Shown here one piece after another: positions 17,245 to 28,900 of a stretch of DNA of 64,000 nucleotides. The position numbers were made by a program, and so were the translations under genes. This DNA comes from Luzula sylvatica (taxonomy: Eukaryota > Streptophyta > Magnoliopsida > Poales > Juncaceae): NCBI GenBank assembly GCA_946800325.1, contig OX326957.1:20061591-20125590 (forward strand), written 5' to 3'. Position 1 is the stretch's first letter, and the number at the start of each line of letters is the position of its first letter. The notes below the pieces were generated by a model. That model worked only from the letters and a program-made list of their open reading frames with translations, did no database searches and had not been told where the DNA came from.

Positions 17245-18430
17245 AACTACTCACGTGCCCGACTATGGCCTGAAACCACATGAGTCCCCAATTAACGCTT
17301 ACCACCCGCACCAATATATACAATAGTACGTGCCCCACTATGGCCTGAAACCACGCACTATGTCATATCAATCTCGATGGTTGTGGATATGGAAGGCATT
17401 TCCATGACTTAAATATTATGAGGGATCATGCCATTGCATGTTTCTAAATTCGTGACATAATCATATTATATCACTATCACAAGATTTTCAATATGCATAT
17501 GATTTTATTTGGGAGTCTAATTATTCTAAATAATTATCCAATTATATGCTAGTATGATTGATGCCGATCAAATCGATATAAAGAACTCAAAATTCCAAGT
17601 TTTGTAGCCAAAGTTATCACGAAAACAAAACCAGCAACCAGAAACCAGTCCATTGTAACGCACCATAGTCCGTTACAACGGACATCCAGTATTATTGGCA
17701 CTCCGTTACAATGGAAGTTCAGTCCGTTACAACGCTATTTATTCCGGAGTTTGGCCAAAATTGCCAGAAACATGTCCGTTATAACGCAATCTAGGTCCGT
17801 TACAATGCTATTTTCTGCAAACCATCGTCCAAATTTCCAGAGACCAGTCTGTTACAACGCAACATACAGTCCGTTACAACGGACCAACTGCGTAGAGCTC
17901 CGTTACAACGAACCATGTCCATTACAACGGACTCCAAAAGATACCCAAGGCATCCCCGCAACCTCGTATCAGATACAAGGTCCGTTACAACGGACTCCAA
18001 GTCCGTTACAACGGAATATGCATTTTTCACAGTCCTCCTCACACCCCCGCATCCTATACAGGGTCCGTTACAACGGACTCCAAGTCCGTTATAACGGAAT
18101 ATGTGTTTTTCGCAGAAATTCCCAATTTCCTGTATCCAATACAGTGTCCGTTATAACGGACTAACCAGTCCGTTATAACGGACTATGCGATTTTTGCGCT
18201 GTTCAGCCTGTTTTCGCTCGTTTCCAAAACGATCAATCATGAAACCTTTTCACGATCATTCCTAGATACTCTCAATCAACTATTGATCGATCTCTAGTGA
18301 ATTTAACTTGTGATTTTAATGGAATTTGACATTCTAAATATGTAACATCATGAAAACGGGTACGAACTTTGATAACCCGTGTGTATATCTAATATACGAC
18401 TATGATTCGACCCTCGAATCTATGGCGATC
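17245..18430 (-). other. Element A leader, PBS-proximal part
   Basis: No gene is visible. A 27-bp block beginning ACGTGCCC and ending TGAAACCAC is repeated at 17253-17279 and 17328-17354. From 17648 to 18183 lies the cluster of 16 palindromes described separately. The region lies between PBS and gag, where retroelements commonly hold dimerisation and packaging signals. Confidence 0.7.
17648..18183. repeat. Array of 16 palindromes in 8 doublets (element A leader)
   Basis: The consensus is GTCCGTTACAACGGAC or GTCCGTTATAACGGAC. Starts are 17648/17668, 17701/17722, 17774/17795, 17847/17869, 17897/17917, 17980/18001, 18063/18084 and 18146/18168. The pitch inside each pair is 20-22 bp. Pair-to-pair distances are 53, 73, 73, 50, 83, 83 and 83 bp, so the last four pairs form an 83-bp tandem repeat. 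The spacers of these contain a second small palindrome (GTATCAGATAC at 17966, TGTATCCAATACA at 18131). Right arms vary between AACGGA and AACGCA, the same ambiguity seen in element B. Confidence 0.85.
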
Positions 18431-18442
18431 GCTCTGATACCA
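18431..18442 (-). promoter_or_regulatory. Primer binding site of element A (tRNA-iMet)
   Basis: The minus strand reads TGGTATCAGAGC, one base inside the LTR that begins at 18444. Confidence 0.85.
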
Positions 18443-18443
18443 C

Positions 18444-19487
18444 TGAAGGGGAATATCCTCGAAGGGGACTATGATTCGACCCGCAGCGGAATGAAGGCCC
18501 GGTCCGATTCCCCGATTCCCGAGATCACGCCACGACTTCGAGGGTACGATGCAATTAGAAGGATAGATCTATACCAGTGCCAAATTGATGGCACACGAAG
18601 GGTTGATCGCCGCCTTCTATTTCCTGTCACGTTGGTGACAATCCGCGCGTCCCACACCACGCGTCCTTCACCAATCGTTTGCTACGCCGGTTCACTCGAC
18701 TTCGTCCTTGTGCGTCCAAGCGTTTCCACCGTCTTTCTTACTCGAGTCGATCACAATCGAAGAGTCACAAGCGTCACTCCTCTACTTGTATCCACGGTGA
18801 TTCGTAAGATGTCGGTCGCGGATGCACCTTCCTAGACGATGCACCGGCGAACTTGCTCGATCTAATCGATTCTCTATCACTCGAGAAACTCCTTTCTCGA
18901 TTTCTCTCTCTCTGCACCTTTTCACTCACAAAAGATCAAATCTGAATTTGCTCTTTTTCTCTTGTGTATTGGGCAGAATAATTCTGTAGAATTGCATTAG
19001 TGTGGACAGAGAAAGTATCCTATTTATACCTAATAGGATCAGGATTAGCCAAAAGGCATGTATATCCAATATACACCCTCTCACACAGAAAACTGCATGA
19101 ACCTGGTCAGTATTCTGTCCAGACGAAATTGATAAATTTCTCTGACAGAAAATCAACCAACACGAAAGTTGTAGATAATCTCATTATATACACAATCAAA
19201 TTTGGCCCAGCCCAATTGGATTTCGTATGCAAAAGTTATGACTGTGTTACTAACTGTATGTCATACCGTTGCACCCTTTCGGTATTTCACATAAACGACA
19301 CTTATACTTCGTTCATGTGAAATATATTTCATCATGAAGGTTGTAGATAATCTTATTATCTATCTAACCCAATTTGAACCATTCAAATCGGATTTTCCCA
19401 CTGAAAGTTATGGCCACGAATGTACGCCTACATTCGTTTATCCTTGTGTACATTTTTACGGTTGATCCTGAAACTGTATTTCATTCA
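18444..19487 (-). repeat. Element A 5' LTR (about 1044 bp)
   Basis: Its inner end is set by the PBS: on the plus strand it starts TGAAGGGG at 18444. Its outer end is set where satellite sequence begins: it ends ATTCA at 19487, giving TG...CA ends with a TGAA/TTCA inverted repeat. A TATA box is at 19021-19028. The partner LTR is outside the window, so the boundaries rest on motif and junction evidence. The frame open at 18350-18835 crosses the PBS and LTR end and is not a gene. Confidence 0.78.
19021..19028 (-). promoter_or_regulatory. TATA box of element A 5' LTR
   Basis: The minus strand reads TATAAATA, about 460 bp from the outer LTR end. Confidence 0.5.
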
Positions 19488-22400
19488 GGGGTAGGGGGTA
19501 AAAATCTCCAAAGAGGGGGTAGGGGCATAAATATTTGCAAGGGGGGGGGGGGGGGGGGGGGGGAGGTGGGGGTAGGGCATACAAATCTCCGAAGGGGGGG
19601 TAGGGGGTAAAGATTTTCAAAGGGAGGGTAGGGGGTAAAAATCTCCAAAGGGGGGGTAGGGGGTAAAAATCTCCAAAGGGGGGGTGGTAGGGGGTAAAAA
19701 TCTCCTAAGGGGGGGGTAGGGGGTAAAAATCTCCAAAGGGTTGGTAGGGGGTAAAAATTTCCAAGGGGGGGGGGGGGGGGGGGTAGGGGGTAAAAATCTA
19801 TAAAGGGGGGGGGGGGGGGGGGGTAGGTGGTAAAAATCTCAAAAGGGGGGGTAGGGGGTAAAAATCTCCAAAGGGGGGGGGGGGGGGGGGTAGGGGGTAA
19901 AAATCTCTGAAGGGGGGTAGGGGTTAAAAAACTCCGAAGGGGGGCGGGGTAGGGGGATAAAAATCTCCAAAGGGGGGATAGTGGGTAAAAATCTCAGTAG
20001 GGGGGGTAGAGGGTTAAAAATCTCCATTGGGGGGGGGGGGGGGTAGGGGGTAAAAATGTCCAAAGGGGGGGTAGCGGGATAAAAATGTTCAAGGGTGGTA
20101 GGGGGTGAAAATTTCCAATGGGGGGGTAGGGGCATAAATATTTGCAAGGGGGGGGGGGGGGGGGGGGGGTAGGGCGTAAAACTCTCCGAAGGGGGGGGGT
20201 AGGGGGTAAAGATCTTCAAAGGGAGGGTAGGGGGTAAAAATCTCCAAAGGGGGGGGGGGGGGGTAGGGGGTAGAAGTCTCTGAAGGGGGGTAGGGGGTAA
20301 AAATCTCCAAACGGGGGTAGGGGGTAAAAATCTCCAAACGGGGGTAGGGGTAAAAATCTCTAAAGGGGGGGGGGGGGGGGGGGTAGGTGGTAAAAATCTC
20401 CAAAGGGGGGGTAGGAGTAAAATCTCCAAAGGGGGGGGGGGTAAAAATCTCCAATGGGGGGGGGGGCGGGTAGGGGTAAAAATCTCTAAAGGAGGGGGGG
20501 GGGGGTAGGTGATAAAAATCTCCAAAGGGGGGGTGGGGTAAAAATCTTTGAAGGGGGGGTCGGGTGTAAAAATCTCCAAAGGGGGGGTAGGGGGTAAAAA
20601 TCTCTGAAGGGGGGGGGGGGGTAGGGGGTAAAAATCTCCAAAGGGGGGGTAGGGTGTAAAAGTCTCTGAAGGGCGGGTAGGGGGTAAAAATCTCCAAAGG
20701 GGGGGTAGGGGGTAAAAAACTCCGAAGGGCAGGTAGGGGGTAAAAAACTCCGAAGGGGGGGTAGGGGGTAAAAATATTCAAAGGGAGGGTAGGGGGTAAA
20801 AATCTCCAAAGGGGGGGGGGGGGGTAGGGGGTAAAAATCTATAAAGGGGGGGGGGGTAGGTGGTAAAAATCTCCAAAGGGGGGGTAGGGGGTAAAAATCT
20901 CCAAAGGGGGGGTAGGGGGTAAAGATCTCCAAAGGGGGGGTAGGGGGTAAAAATCTCCAAAGGGGGGGGGGGGGGGTAGGGGGTAAAAATCTATAAAGGG
21001 GGGGGGGGGGTAGGTGGTAAAAATCTCCAAAGGGGGGGTAGGGGGTAAAAATCTCCAAAGGGGGGGGGGGGGGTAGCGGGTAAAAATATCTGAAGGGGGG
21101 TAGGGGTTAAAAAACACCGAAGGGGGGCGGGGTAGGGGGATAAAAATCTCCAAAGGGGGGATAGTGGGTAAAAATCTCAGTAGGTGGGGTAGAGGGTTAA
21201 AAATCTCCATTGGGGGGGGTAGGGGGTAAAAATGTCCAAAGGGGGGGTAGCGGGATAAAAATGTTCAAGGGTGGTTGGGGGTGAAAATTTCCAATGGGGG
21301 GGTAGGGGCATAAATATTTGCAAGGGGGGGGGGGGGGGGGGGGGGTAGGGCGTAAAAATCTCCGAAGGGGGGGGTAGGGGGTAAAGATCTTCAAAGGGAG
21401 GGTAGGGGGTAAAAATCTCCAAAGGGGGGGGGGGGGGGGGTAGGGGGTAGAAGTCTCTGAAGGGGGGTAGGGGGTAAAAATCTCCAAACGGGGGTAGGGG
21501 GTAAAAATCTCCAAACGGGGGTAGGGGGTAAAAATCTCTAAAGGGGGGGGGGTAGGTGGTAAAAATCTCCAAAGGGGGGGTAGGGGTAAAATCTCCAAAG
21601 GGGGGGGGGGGGTAAAAATCTCCAATGGGGGGGGGGGGGGTAGGGGTAAAAATCTCTAAAGGAGGGGGGGGGGGGGGTAGGTGATAAAAATCTCCAAAGG
21701 GGGGGTGGGGTAAAAATCTTTGAAGGGGGGGTCGGGTGTAAAAATCTCCAAAGGGGGGGTAGGGGGTAAAAATCTCTGAAGGGGGGGGGGGGGGGGGGGG
21801 TAGGGGGTAAAAATCTCCAAAGGGGGGGTAGGGTGTAAAAGTCTCTGAAGGGCGGGTAGGGGGTAAAAATCTCCAAAGGGGGGGTAGGGGGTAAAAAACT
21901 CCGAAGGGCAGGTAGGGGGTAAAAAACTCCGAAGGGGGGGTAGGGGGGTAAAAATTTCGAAAGGGGAGGTAGGGGGTAAAAATCTCCAAAGGGGGGGTAG
22001 GGGGATAAAAATGTGCAAAAGGGGTGTAGCGGGAGAAAATCTCCAAAGGGGGGGGGGGTAGGGGCATAAATATTTTCAAAGGGGGGGGGGGGGGGGGGGG
22101 GGGGTAGGGAGTAAAAATCTCCGAAGGGGGGGGGGGGGGTAGGGGGTAAAAATCTCCAAAAAAGGGGTAGGGGGTAAAAATATCTAAAGGGGGGGGGGGG
22201 GGGTAGGTCGTAAAAATCTCCAAAAGGGGGGGGGGGGGGTAGGGGGTAAAAAACTCCGAAGGGGGCGGTAGCGGGGTAAAAATCTCCCAAGGGGGGGGGG
22301 GGGGTAGGGGGTAAAAATCTCCAAAGGGGGTAGGGGTGAATATCTCCAAAGGGGGGGGGGGGGGGGTAGGGGGTAAAAATCTCCAAAGGGGGGTAGGGGT

Positions 22401-25400
22401 AAAAATCTCGGAAGGGGGGATAGGGAGTAAAAATCTCCGAAGGGTCGGTAGGGGGTAAAAATCTCCAAAGGGGGGGGGGGGGTAGGGGGTAAAAATCTCC
22501 AAACGGGGGCTAGGGGGTAAAAATCTCTAAAGGGGGGGGGGGCTAGGTGGTAAAATTCTCCAAAGGGGGGGGTACGGGGTAAAAATTTCCGAAGGGGGGG
22601 TAGGGGGTAAAAATCTCCAAAGCGGGGGTAGTTGGTAAAAATCTCCAAAGGGGGGGTAGGGGGTAAAAATCTCTCAAAAGGGGGGGGGGGGGGTAGGTGG
22701 TTAAAATCTCCAAAGGGGGGGTAGGGGGTAAAAAACTCCGAAGGGGGGGGGGGGGGGGGTAGGGGGTAAAAATCTCCATAGGGGGGGGATAGGGGGTAAA
22801 AATCTCCAAAGGGGGGGGGGGGGGTAGGGGGTGAAAATCTCCAAAGGGGGGGTAGGGGGTAAAAATTTCCAAAGGGGGGGGGGGGGGGGGGTAGGGGGTA
22901 AAAATCTCAAAAAGAGGGGTAGGTGGTAAAAATCTCCAAAGGGCGGGTAGGGGGTAAAAATCTCCAAAGGGCGGGTAGGTGGTAAAAAACTCCGAAGGGG
23001 GGTAGGGGGTAAAAATCTCCAAAGGGGGGATAGGGGGTAAAAATCTCCGTAGGGGGGGGGGGGTAGGGGGGTAAAAATCTCCAAAGGGGGGGTAGGGGGT
23101 AAAAATCTCCAAAGGTGAGGTGGGGGTAAAAATCTCCGAAGGGGGGGTAGGAGGGTAAAAATCTCCCAAGGGGGGGGGGGGGTAGGGGGTAAAAATCTCC
23201 AATGGGGGAGGGGGGTGGGTAGGGGGTAAAAATCTCCAAAGAGGGGGTAGGGGCATAAATATTTGCAAAGGGGGGGGGGGGGGGGGGTGGGGTGTGGGTA
23301 GGGCGTAAAAATCTCCGAATGGGGGGTAGGGGGTAAAGATCTCCAAAGGGAGGGTAAGGGGTAAAAATCTCCAAAGGGGGGGTAGGGGGTAAAAATCTCC
23401 AAAGGGGGGGGGGGGGGGGTAGGGCGTAAAAATCTCATAAGGGGGGGGGGGGGGGGGTAGGGTGTAAAAATCTCCAAAGGGTTGGTAGGGGGTAAAAATC
23501 TCCAAAGGGGGGGTAGGGGGTAAAAATCTATAAGGGGGGGGGGGGGGGGGGGGGGGGTAGGTGGTAAAAATCTCCAAAGGGGGGGTAGGGGGTAAAAATC
23601 TCCAAAGGGGGGGGGGGGGTAGGGGGTAAAAATCTCGGAAGGGGGGTAGGGGGTAAAAAACTCCGAAGGGGGGGTAGGGGGATAAAAATCTCCAAAGGGG
23701 TGGTAGGGGGTCAAAATCTCCAAAGGGGGGATAGTGGGTAAAAATCTCCGAAGGGGGGGTAGGGGGTAAAAATCTCCAATGGGGGGGTTGGGGGTATAAA
23801 TCTCCAAAGGAGGGGGGTAGGGGGTAAAAATTAACACAGGGGGGGTAGGGGATTAAAATGTTCAAGGTTGGTAGGGGGTGAAAATCTCCAAAAGGGGGGT
23901 AGGGGCATAAATATTTGCAAGGGGGGGGGGGGGGGGGGGGGGGGTAGGGCAAAAAAATCTCCGAAGGGGGGGTAGGGGGTAAAGATCTCCAAAGGGAGGG
24001 TAGGGGGTAAAAATCACCAAAGGGGGGAGGGGTAGGGGGTAAAAGTCTCCGAAGGGGGGTAGGGGGTAAAAATCTCCGAAGGGGGGTAGGGGGTAAAAAT
24101 CTCCAAACGGGGGGTACGGGTAAAAATCTCTAAAGGGGGGGGGGGTAGGTGGCAAAAATCTCCAATGGGGGGTAGTGGGTAAAAATCTCTAAAGGGGGGG
24201 GGGGGGTAGGAGGTAAAAATCTCCAAAGGGGGGGTAGGGTGGTAAAAATCTCCAATGGGGGGGGGTAGGGGGTAAAAATCTCTAAAGGGGGGGGGGGGTA
24301 GTTGGTAAAAATCTCCAAAGGGGGGGTACGGGATAAAAATTTCGAAAGGGGGGGGTAGGGGGTAAAAATCTCCAAAGGGGGGGTAGGGGGTAAAAATATC
24401 TAAAGGGGGGGGGGGGGGGGGTAGGTCGTAAATATCTCCAAAGGGGGGGGGGGGGGGGGTAGGGGGTAAAAAATTCCGAAAGGGGGGGGGTAGGGGGGTA
24501 AAAATCTCACAAGGGGTTGGGGGGGTAGGGGGTAAAAATCTCCAACGGGGGGATAGGGGGTAAAAATCTCCAAAGGGGGTAGGGGTGAATATCTCCAAAG
24601 GGGGGGGGGGGGGGGGTAGGGGGTAAAAATCTCCAAAGTGGGGTAGGGGTAAAAATCTCGGAAGGAGGGGTAGGGAGTAAAAATCTCCGAAGGGTGGGTA
24701 GGGGGTAAAATTCTCCAAAGGGGGGGGGGGGGGGGGGGTAGGGAGTAAAAATCTCTAAAGGGGGGGGGGGGCTAGGTGGTAAAATTCTCCAAATGGGGGG
24801 TACGGGGTAAATATTTCCGAAGATGGGGGTAGGGGGTAAAAATCTCCAAAGCGGGGGTAGTGGGTTAAAATCTCCAAAGGGGGGGTGGGGGGGGGGGGTT
24901 ACGGGGTAAAAATCTCTAAAGGGGGGGGGGGGGGGTAGGTGGTAAAAAATCTCCAAAGGGGGGGTAGGGGGTAAAAAACTCCGAAGGGGGTGGGGGTAGG
25001 GGGTAAAAATCTCCAAAGGGGGGGGGGGGGGTAGGGGGTAAAAATCTCCCGAGGGGGGGGATAGGGGGTAAAAATCTCCAAAGGGGAGGGGTAGGGGGTG
25101 AAAATCTCCAAAGGGGGGGTAGGGGGTAAAAATTTCCAAAGGGGGGGTAGGGGTTAAAAATCTCAAAAGGGGGGGGGGTAGGGTATAAAAATCTCCAAAC
25201 GGGGGGTAGGGGGTAAAAATCTCCAAAGGGGGGGTGGGGGTAAAAATCTCCGTAGGGGGGGGGGGGGTAAGGGGTAAAAATCTCCAGGGGGGGGGGGGTA
25301 GGGGGTAAAAATCTCCAAAGGGGGGGGGGTAGGGGCATAAATATTTGCAAGGGGGTGGGGGGGGGGTAGTGCGTAAAAATCTCCGAAGGGGGGGGTAGGG

Positions 25401-25423
25401 GGTAAAGATCTCCAAAGGGATGG

Positions 25424-25540
25424 TAGGGTTTAGGGTTTAGGGTTTAGGGTTTAGGGTTTAGGGTTTAGGGTTTAGGGTTTAGGGTCTAGGGTCTAGGGTC
25501 TAGGGTTTAGGGTTTAGGGTTTAGGGTTTAGGGTTTAGGG
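25424..25540 (+). repeat. Interstitial telomere repeat tract 1 (TTTAGGG)n
   Basis: There are about 16 uninterrupted units of the plant telomere repeat, including three consecutive TCTAGGG variants near 25485-25505. The tract lies inside Sat1 and in the same strand sense as the satellite's G-rich strand. Confidence 0.97.
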
Positions 25541-25949
25541 GGGGTAGGTGGTAAAATTCTCCAAATGGGGGGTACGGGGTAAAAATTTCCGAAGATGGGG
25601 GTAGGGGGTAAAAATCTCCAAAGCGGGGGTAGTGGGTTAAAATCTCCAAAGGGGGGGGGGGGTTAGGGGGTAAAAATCTCTAAAGGGGGGGGGGTAGGTG
25701 GTAAAAATCTCCAAAGGGGGGGTAGGGGGTAAAAAACTCCGAAGGGGGTGGGGGTAGGGGGGTAAAAATCTCCAAAGGGGGGGGGGGGGGTAGGGGGTAA
25801 AAATCTCTCGAGGGGGGGATAGGGGGTAAAAATCTCTAAAGGGGGGGGGGGGGGGTAGTTGGTAAAAATCTCCAAAGGGGGGGTACGGGATAAAAATTTC
25901 CAAAGGGGGGGTAGGGGTTAAAAATCTCAAAAGGGGGGGGGGGGGGGGG

Positions 25950-25986
25950 TAGGGTTTAGGGTTTAGGGTTTAGGGTTTAGGGTTAG
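25950..25986 (+). repeat. Interstitial telomere repeat tract 2 (TTTAGGG)n
   Basis: There are about five units. The roughly 400 bp of Sat1 to its right closely match those to the right of tract 1. The two tracts are therefore copies carried on a duplicated satellite segment, one shortened or the other expanded. Confidence 0.95.
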
Positions 25987-28900
25987 GTGGTCAAATTCTC
26001 CAAATGGGGGTTACGGGGTAAAAATTTCCGAAGATGGGGGTAGGGGGTAAAAATCTCCAAAGCGGGGGTAGTGGGTTAAAATCTCCAAAGGGGGGGGGGG
26101 GGTTAGGGGGTAAAAATCTCTAAAGGGGGGGGAGGGGTAGGTGGTAAAAATCTCCAAAGGAGGGGTAGGGGGTAAAAAACTCCGAAGGGGGTGGGGGTAG
26201 GGGGGTAAAAATCTCCAAAGGGGGGGGGGGGGGGGGTAGGGGGTAAAAATCTCCCGAGGGGGGGATAGGGGGTAAAAATCTCCAAAGGGGAGGGGTAGGG
26301 GGTGAAAATCTCCAAAGGGGGGGTAGGGGTAAAAATTTCAAAAGGGGGGGTAGGGGTTAAAAATCTCAAAAGGGGGGGGGGGGGGGTAGGGTATAAAAAT
26401 CTCGAAACGGGGGGTAGGGGGTAAAAATCTCCAAAGGGGGGGGGGGGGGGTGGGGGTAAAAATCTCCGTAGGGGGGGGGGGGGGGGTAGGGGGTAAAAAT
26501 CTCCAGGGGGGGGGGGGTAGGGGGTAAAAATCTCCAAAGAGGGGGGGGGGGGGGGGTAGGGGCATAAATATTTGCAAGGGGGTGGGGGGGTAGTGCGTAA
26601 AAATCTGCGAAGGGGGGGGGGGGGGGTAGGGGGTAAAGATCCCCAAAGGGAGGGTAGGGGGTAAAAATATCCAAAGGGGGGGGGGGGGTAGTGGGTAAAA
26701 GTCTTTGAAGGGGGGTAGGGGGTAAAAATCTCCGAAGGGGGGTAGGGGGTAAAAATCTCCAAACGGGGGGTAGGGGGTAAAAATCTCTAAAGGGGGGTGG
26801 GGGGTAGGTGGTAAAAATCTCCAAAGGCGGGGTGGGGTAAAAATCTCCGAATGGGGGGTAGGGGGTAAAAATCTCCAAAGGGGGGGGGGGGTAGGGGGTA
26901 AAAATCTCTGAAGGGGGGTAGGGGGTAAAAATCTATGAAGGGGGTAGGGGGTAAAAATCTCTAAAGGAGGGGGGGTAGGTGGTAAAAATCTCCAAAGGGG
27001 GGGTGGGGTAAAAATCTCCGAATGGGGGGTAGGTGGTAAAAATCTCCAAAGGGGGGGTAGGGGGTAAAAATCTATGAAGGGGGGGTAGGGGGTAAAAATC
27101 TCCAAAGGGGGGGGGGGGGGGTAGGGTGTAAAAGTCTCTGAAGGTGGGGGGGTAGGGGGTAAAAATCTCCAAAGGGGGGGTAGGGGGTAAAAATCTCTGA
27201 AGGGGGGTAGGGGGTAAAAAACTCCGAAGGGGTGGGGGGTGGGGTAGGGCGTAAAAGTCTCCGAAGGGGGGGGGGGGGTAGGGGGGTAAAGATCTCCAAA
27301 GGGAGGGTAGGGGGTAAAAATCTCCAAAGGGGGGGGGGGGGGTAGGGGGTAAAAGTCTCTGAAGGGGGTTAGGGGGTAAAAATCTCCAAACGGGGGGTAG
27401 GGGTAAAAATCTCAAAATGGGGGGGGGGGGGGGGGGGGGGAGGTGGTAAAAATCTCGAAAGGGGGGGTAGGGGTAAAAATCTCCAAAGGGGGGGGTGGGG
27501 GTAAAATTCTCCGAAGGGGGGTAGGGGGTAAAAATCTACAAAGGGGGGGGTATGGGGTAAAAATCTCTAAATGAGGGGGGGGGGGGTAGGTGGTAAAAAT
27601 CTCCAAGGGGGGGTAGGGGGTAAAAATCTCCGAAGGGGGGGTAGGGGGGGTAGGGGGTAAAATCTCCAAAGGGGGTGTAGGGGGTAAAAATCTCCAAAGG
27701 GGGGTAGGGGGTAAATATCTCTAAAGGTGGGGGGTAGGTTGGTAAAAATATCCAAACGAGGGGTAGAGGTGAAAATCTCCAAAGGGGGGGTAGGGGTAAA
27801 AATCTCCAAAGGGGGGGTAGGGGGGTAAAAATCTGCAAAGGGGGGGGGGGGGGGGGGGGTAAGGGGTAAAAATATCTAGAGGGGGGGGGGGGGTAGGTGG
27901 TAAAAATCTCCAAAGGGGGGGGGGGGGGGTAGGGGCATAAATATTTGCAAGGGGGTGGGGGGGGGTAGTGCATAAAAATCTCCGAAGGGAGGGTAGGGGG
28001 TAAAGATCTCCAAAGGGAGGGTAGGGGGTAAAAATATCCAAAGGGGGGAGGGGGGTAGTGGGTAAAAGTCTTTGAAGGGGGGTAGGGGGTAAAAATCTCC
28101 GAAGGGGGGTAGGGGGTAAAAATCTCCAAACGGGGGGTAGGGGGTAAAAATCTCTAAAGGGGGGTGGGGGGTAGGTGGTAAAAATCTCCAAAGGCGGGGT
28201 GGGGTAAAAATCTCCGAATGGGGGGTAGGGGGTAAAAATCTCCAAAGGGGGGGGGGGTAGGGGGTAAAAATCTCTGAAGGGGGGTAGGGGGTAAAAATCT
28301 ATGAAGGGGGTAGGGGGTAAAAATCTCTCAAGGAGGGGGGGTAGGTGGTAAAAATCTCCAAAGGGGGGGTGGGGTAAAAATCTCCGAATGGGGGGTAGGG
28401 GGTAAAAATCTCCAAAGGGGGGGTAGGGGGTAAAAATCTATGAAGGGGTGGTAGGGGGTAAAAATCTCCCGAGGGGGGGATAGGGGGTAAAAATCTCCAA
28501 AGGGGAGGGGTAGGGGGTGAAAATCTCCAAAGGGGGGGTAGGGGGTAAAAATTTCAAAAGGGGGGGTAGGGGTTAAAAATCTCAAAAGGGGGGGGGGGGG
28601 GGGGTAGGGTATAAAAATCTCGAAACGGGGGGTAGGGGGTAAAAATCTCCAAAGGGGGGGGGGGGTAAAAATCTCCAAAGGGGGGGGGGGGGGGGGTAGG
28701 GGGTAAAAATCTCTGAAGGGGGGTAGGGGGTAAAAATCTATGAAGGGGGTAGGGGGTAAAAATCTCTAAAGGAGGGGGGGTAGGTGGTAAAAATCTCCAA
28801 AGGGGGGGTGGGGTAAAAATCTCCGAATGGGGGGTAGGTGGTAAAAATCTCCAAAGGGGGGGTAGGGGGTAAAAATCTATGAAGGGGGGGTAGGGGGTAA

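Larger units (their letters stand above)
7357..19487 (-). mobile_element. Element A: Ty1/copia retrotransposon, host of the nested insertions (5' part)
   Basis: Read on the minus strand the parts are in order: 5' LTR 18444-19487, PBS 18431-18442, a leader of about 1.57 kb split by element B (17245-18430 plus 8741-9123), gag-protease 7526-8740, then the start of pol 7357-7525 cut by element C. The rest of pol and the 3' LTR must lie left of the window. It is older than its guests, since both B and C interrupt it and its polyprotein has an in-frame stop. Confidence 0.85.

Noticed and set aside
17648..18183. CRISPR-like array
   Set aside because: The repeats are 16-bp palindromes with short, related, irregular spacers in a plant retrotransposon leader. 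No cas genes, and wrong organism type.
18350..18835. 161-residue plus-strand frame
   Set aside because: It crosses the PBS and LTR border of element A on the opposite strand and has no recognisable domain.
25424..25986. True chromosome end
   Set aside because: The telomere repeats are short and satellite continues on both sides, so they are interstitial.
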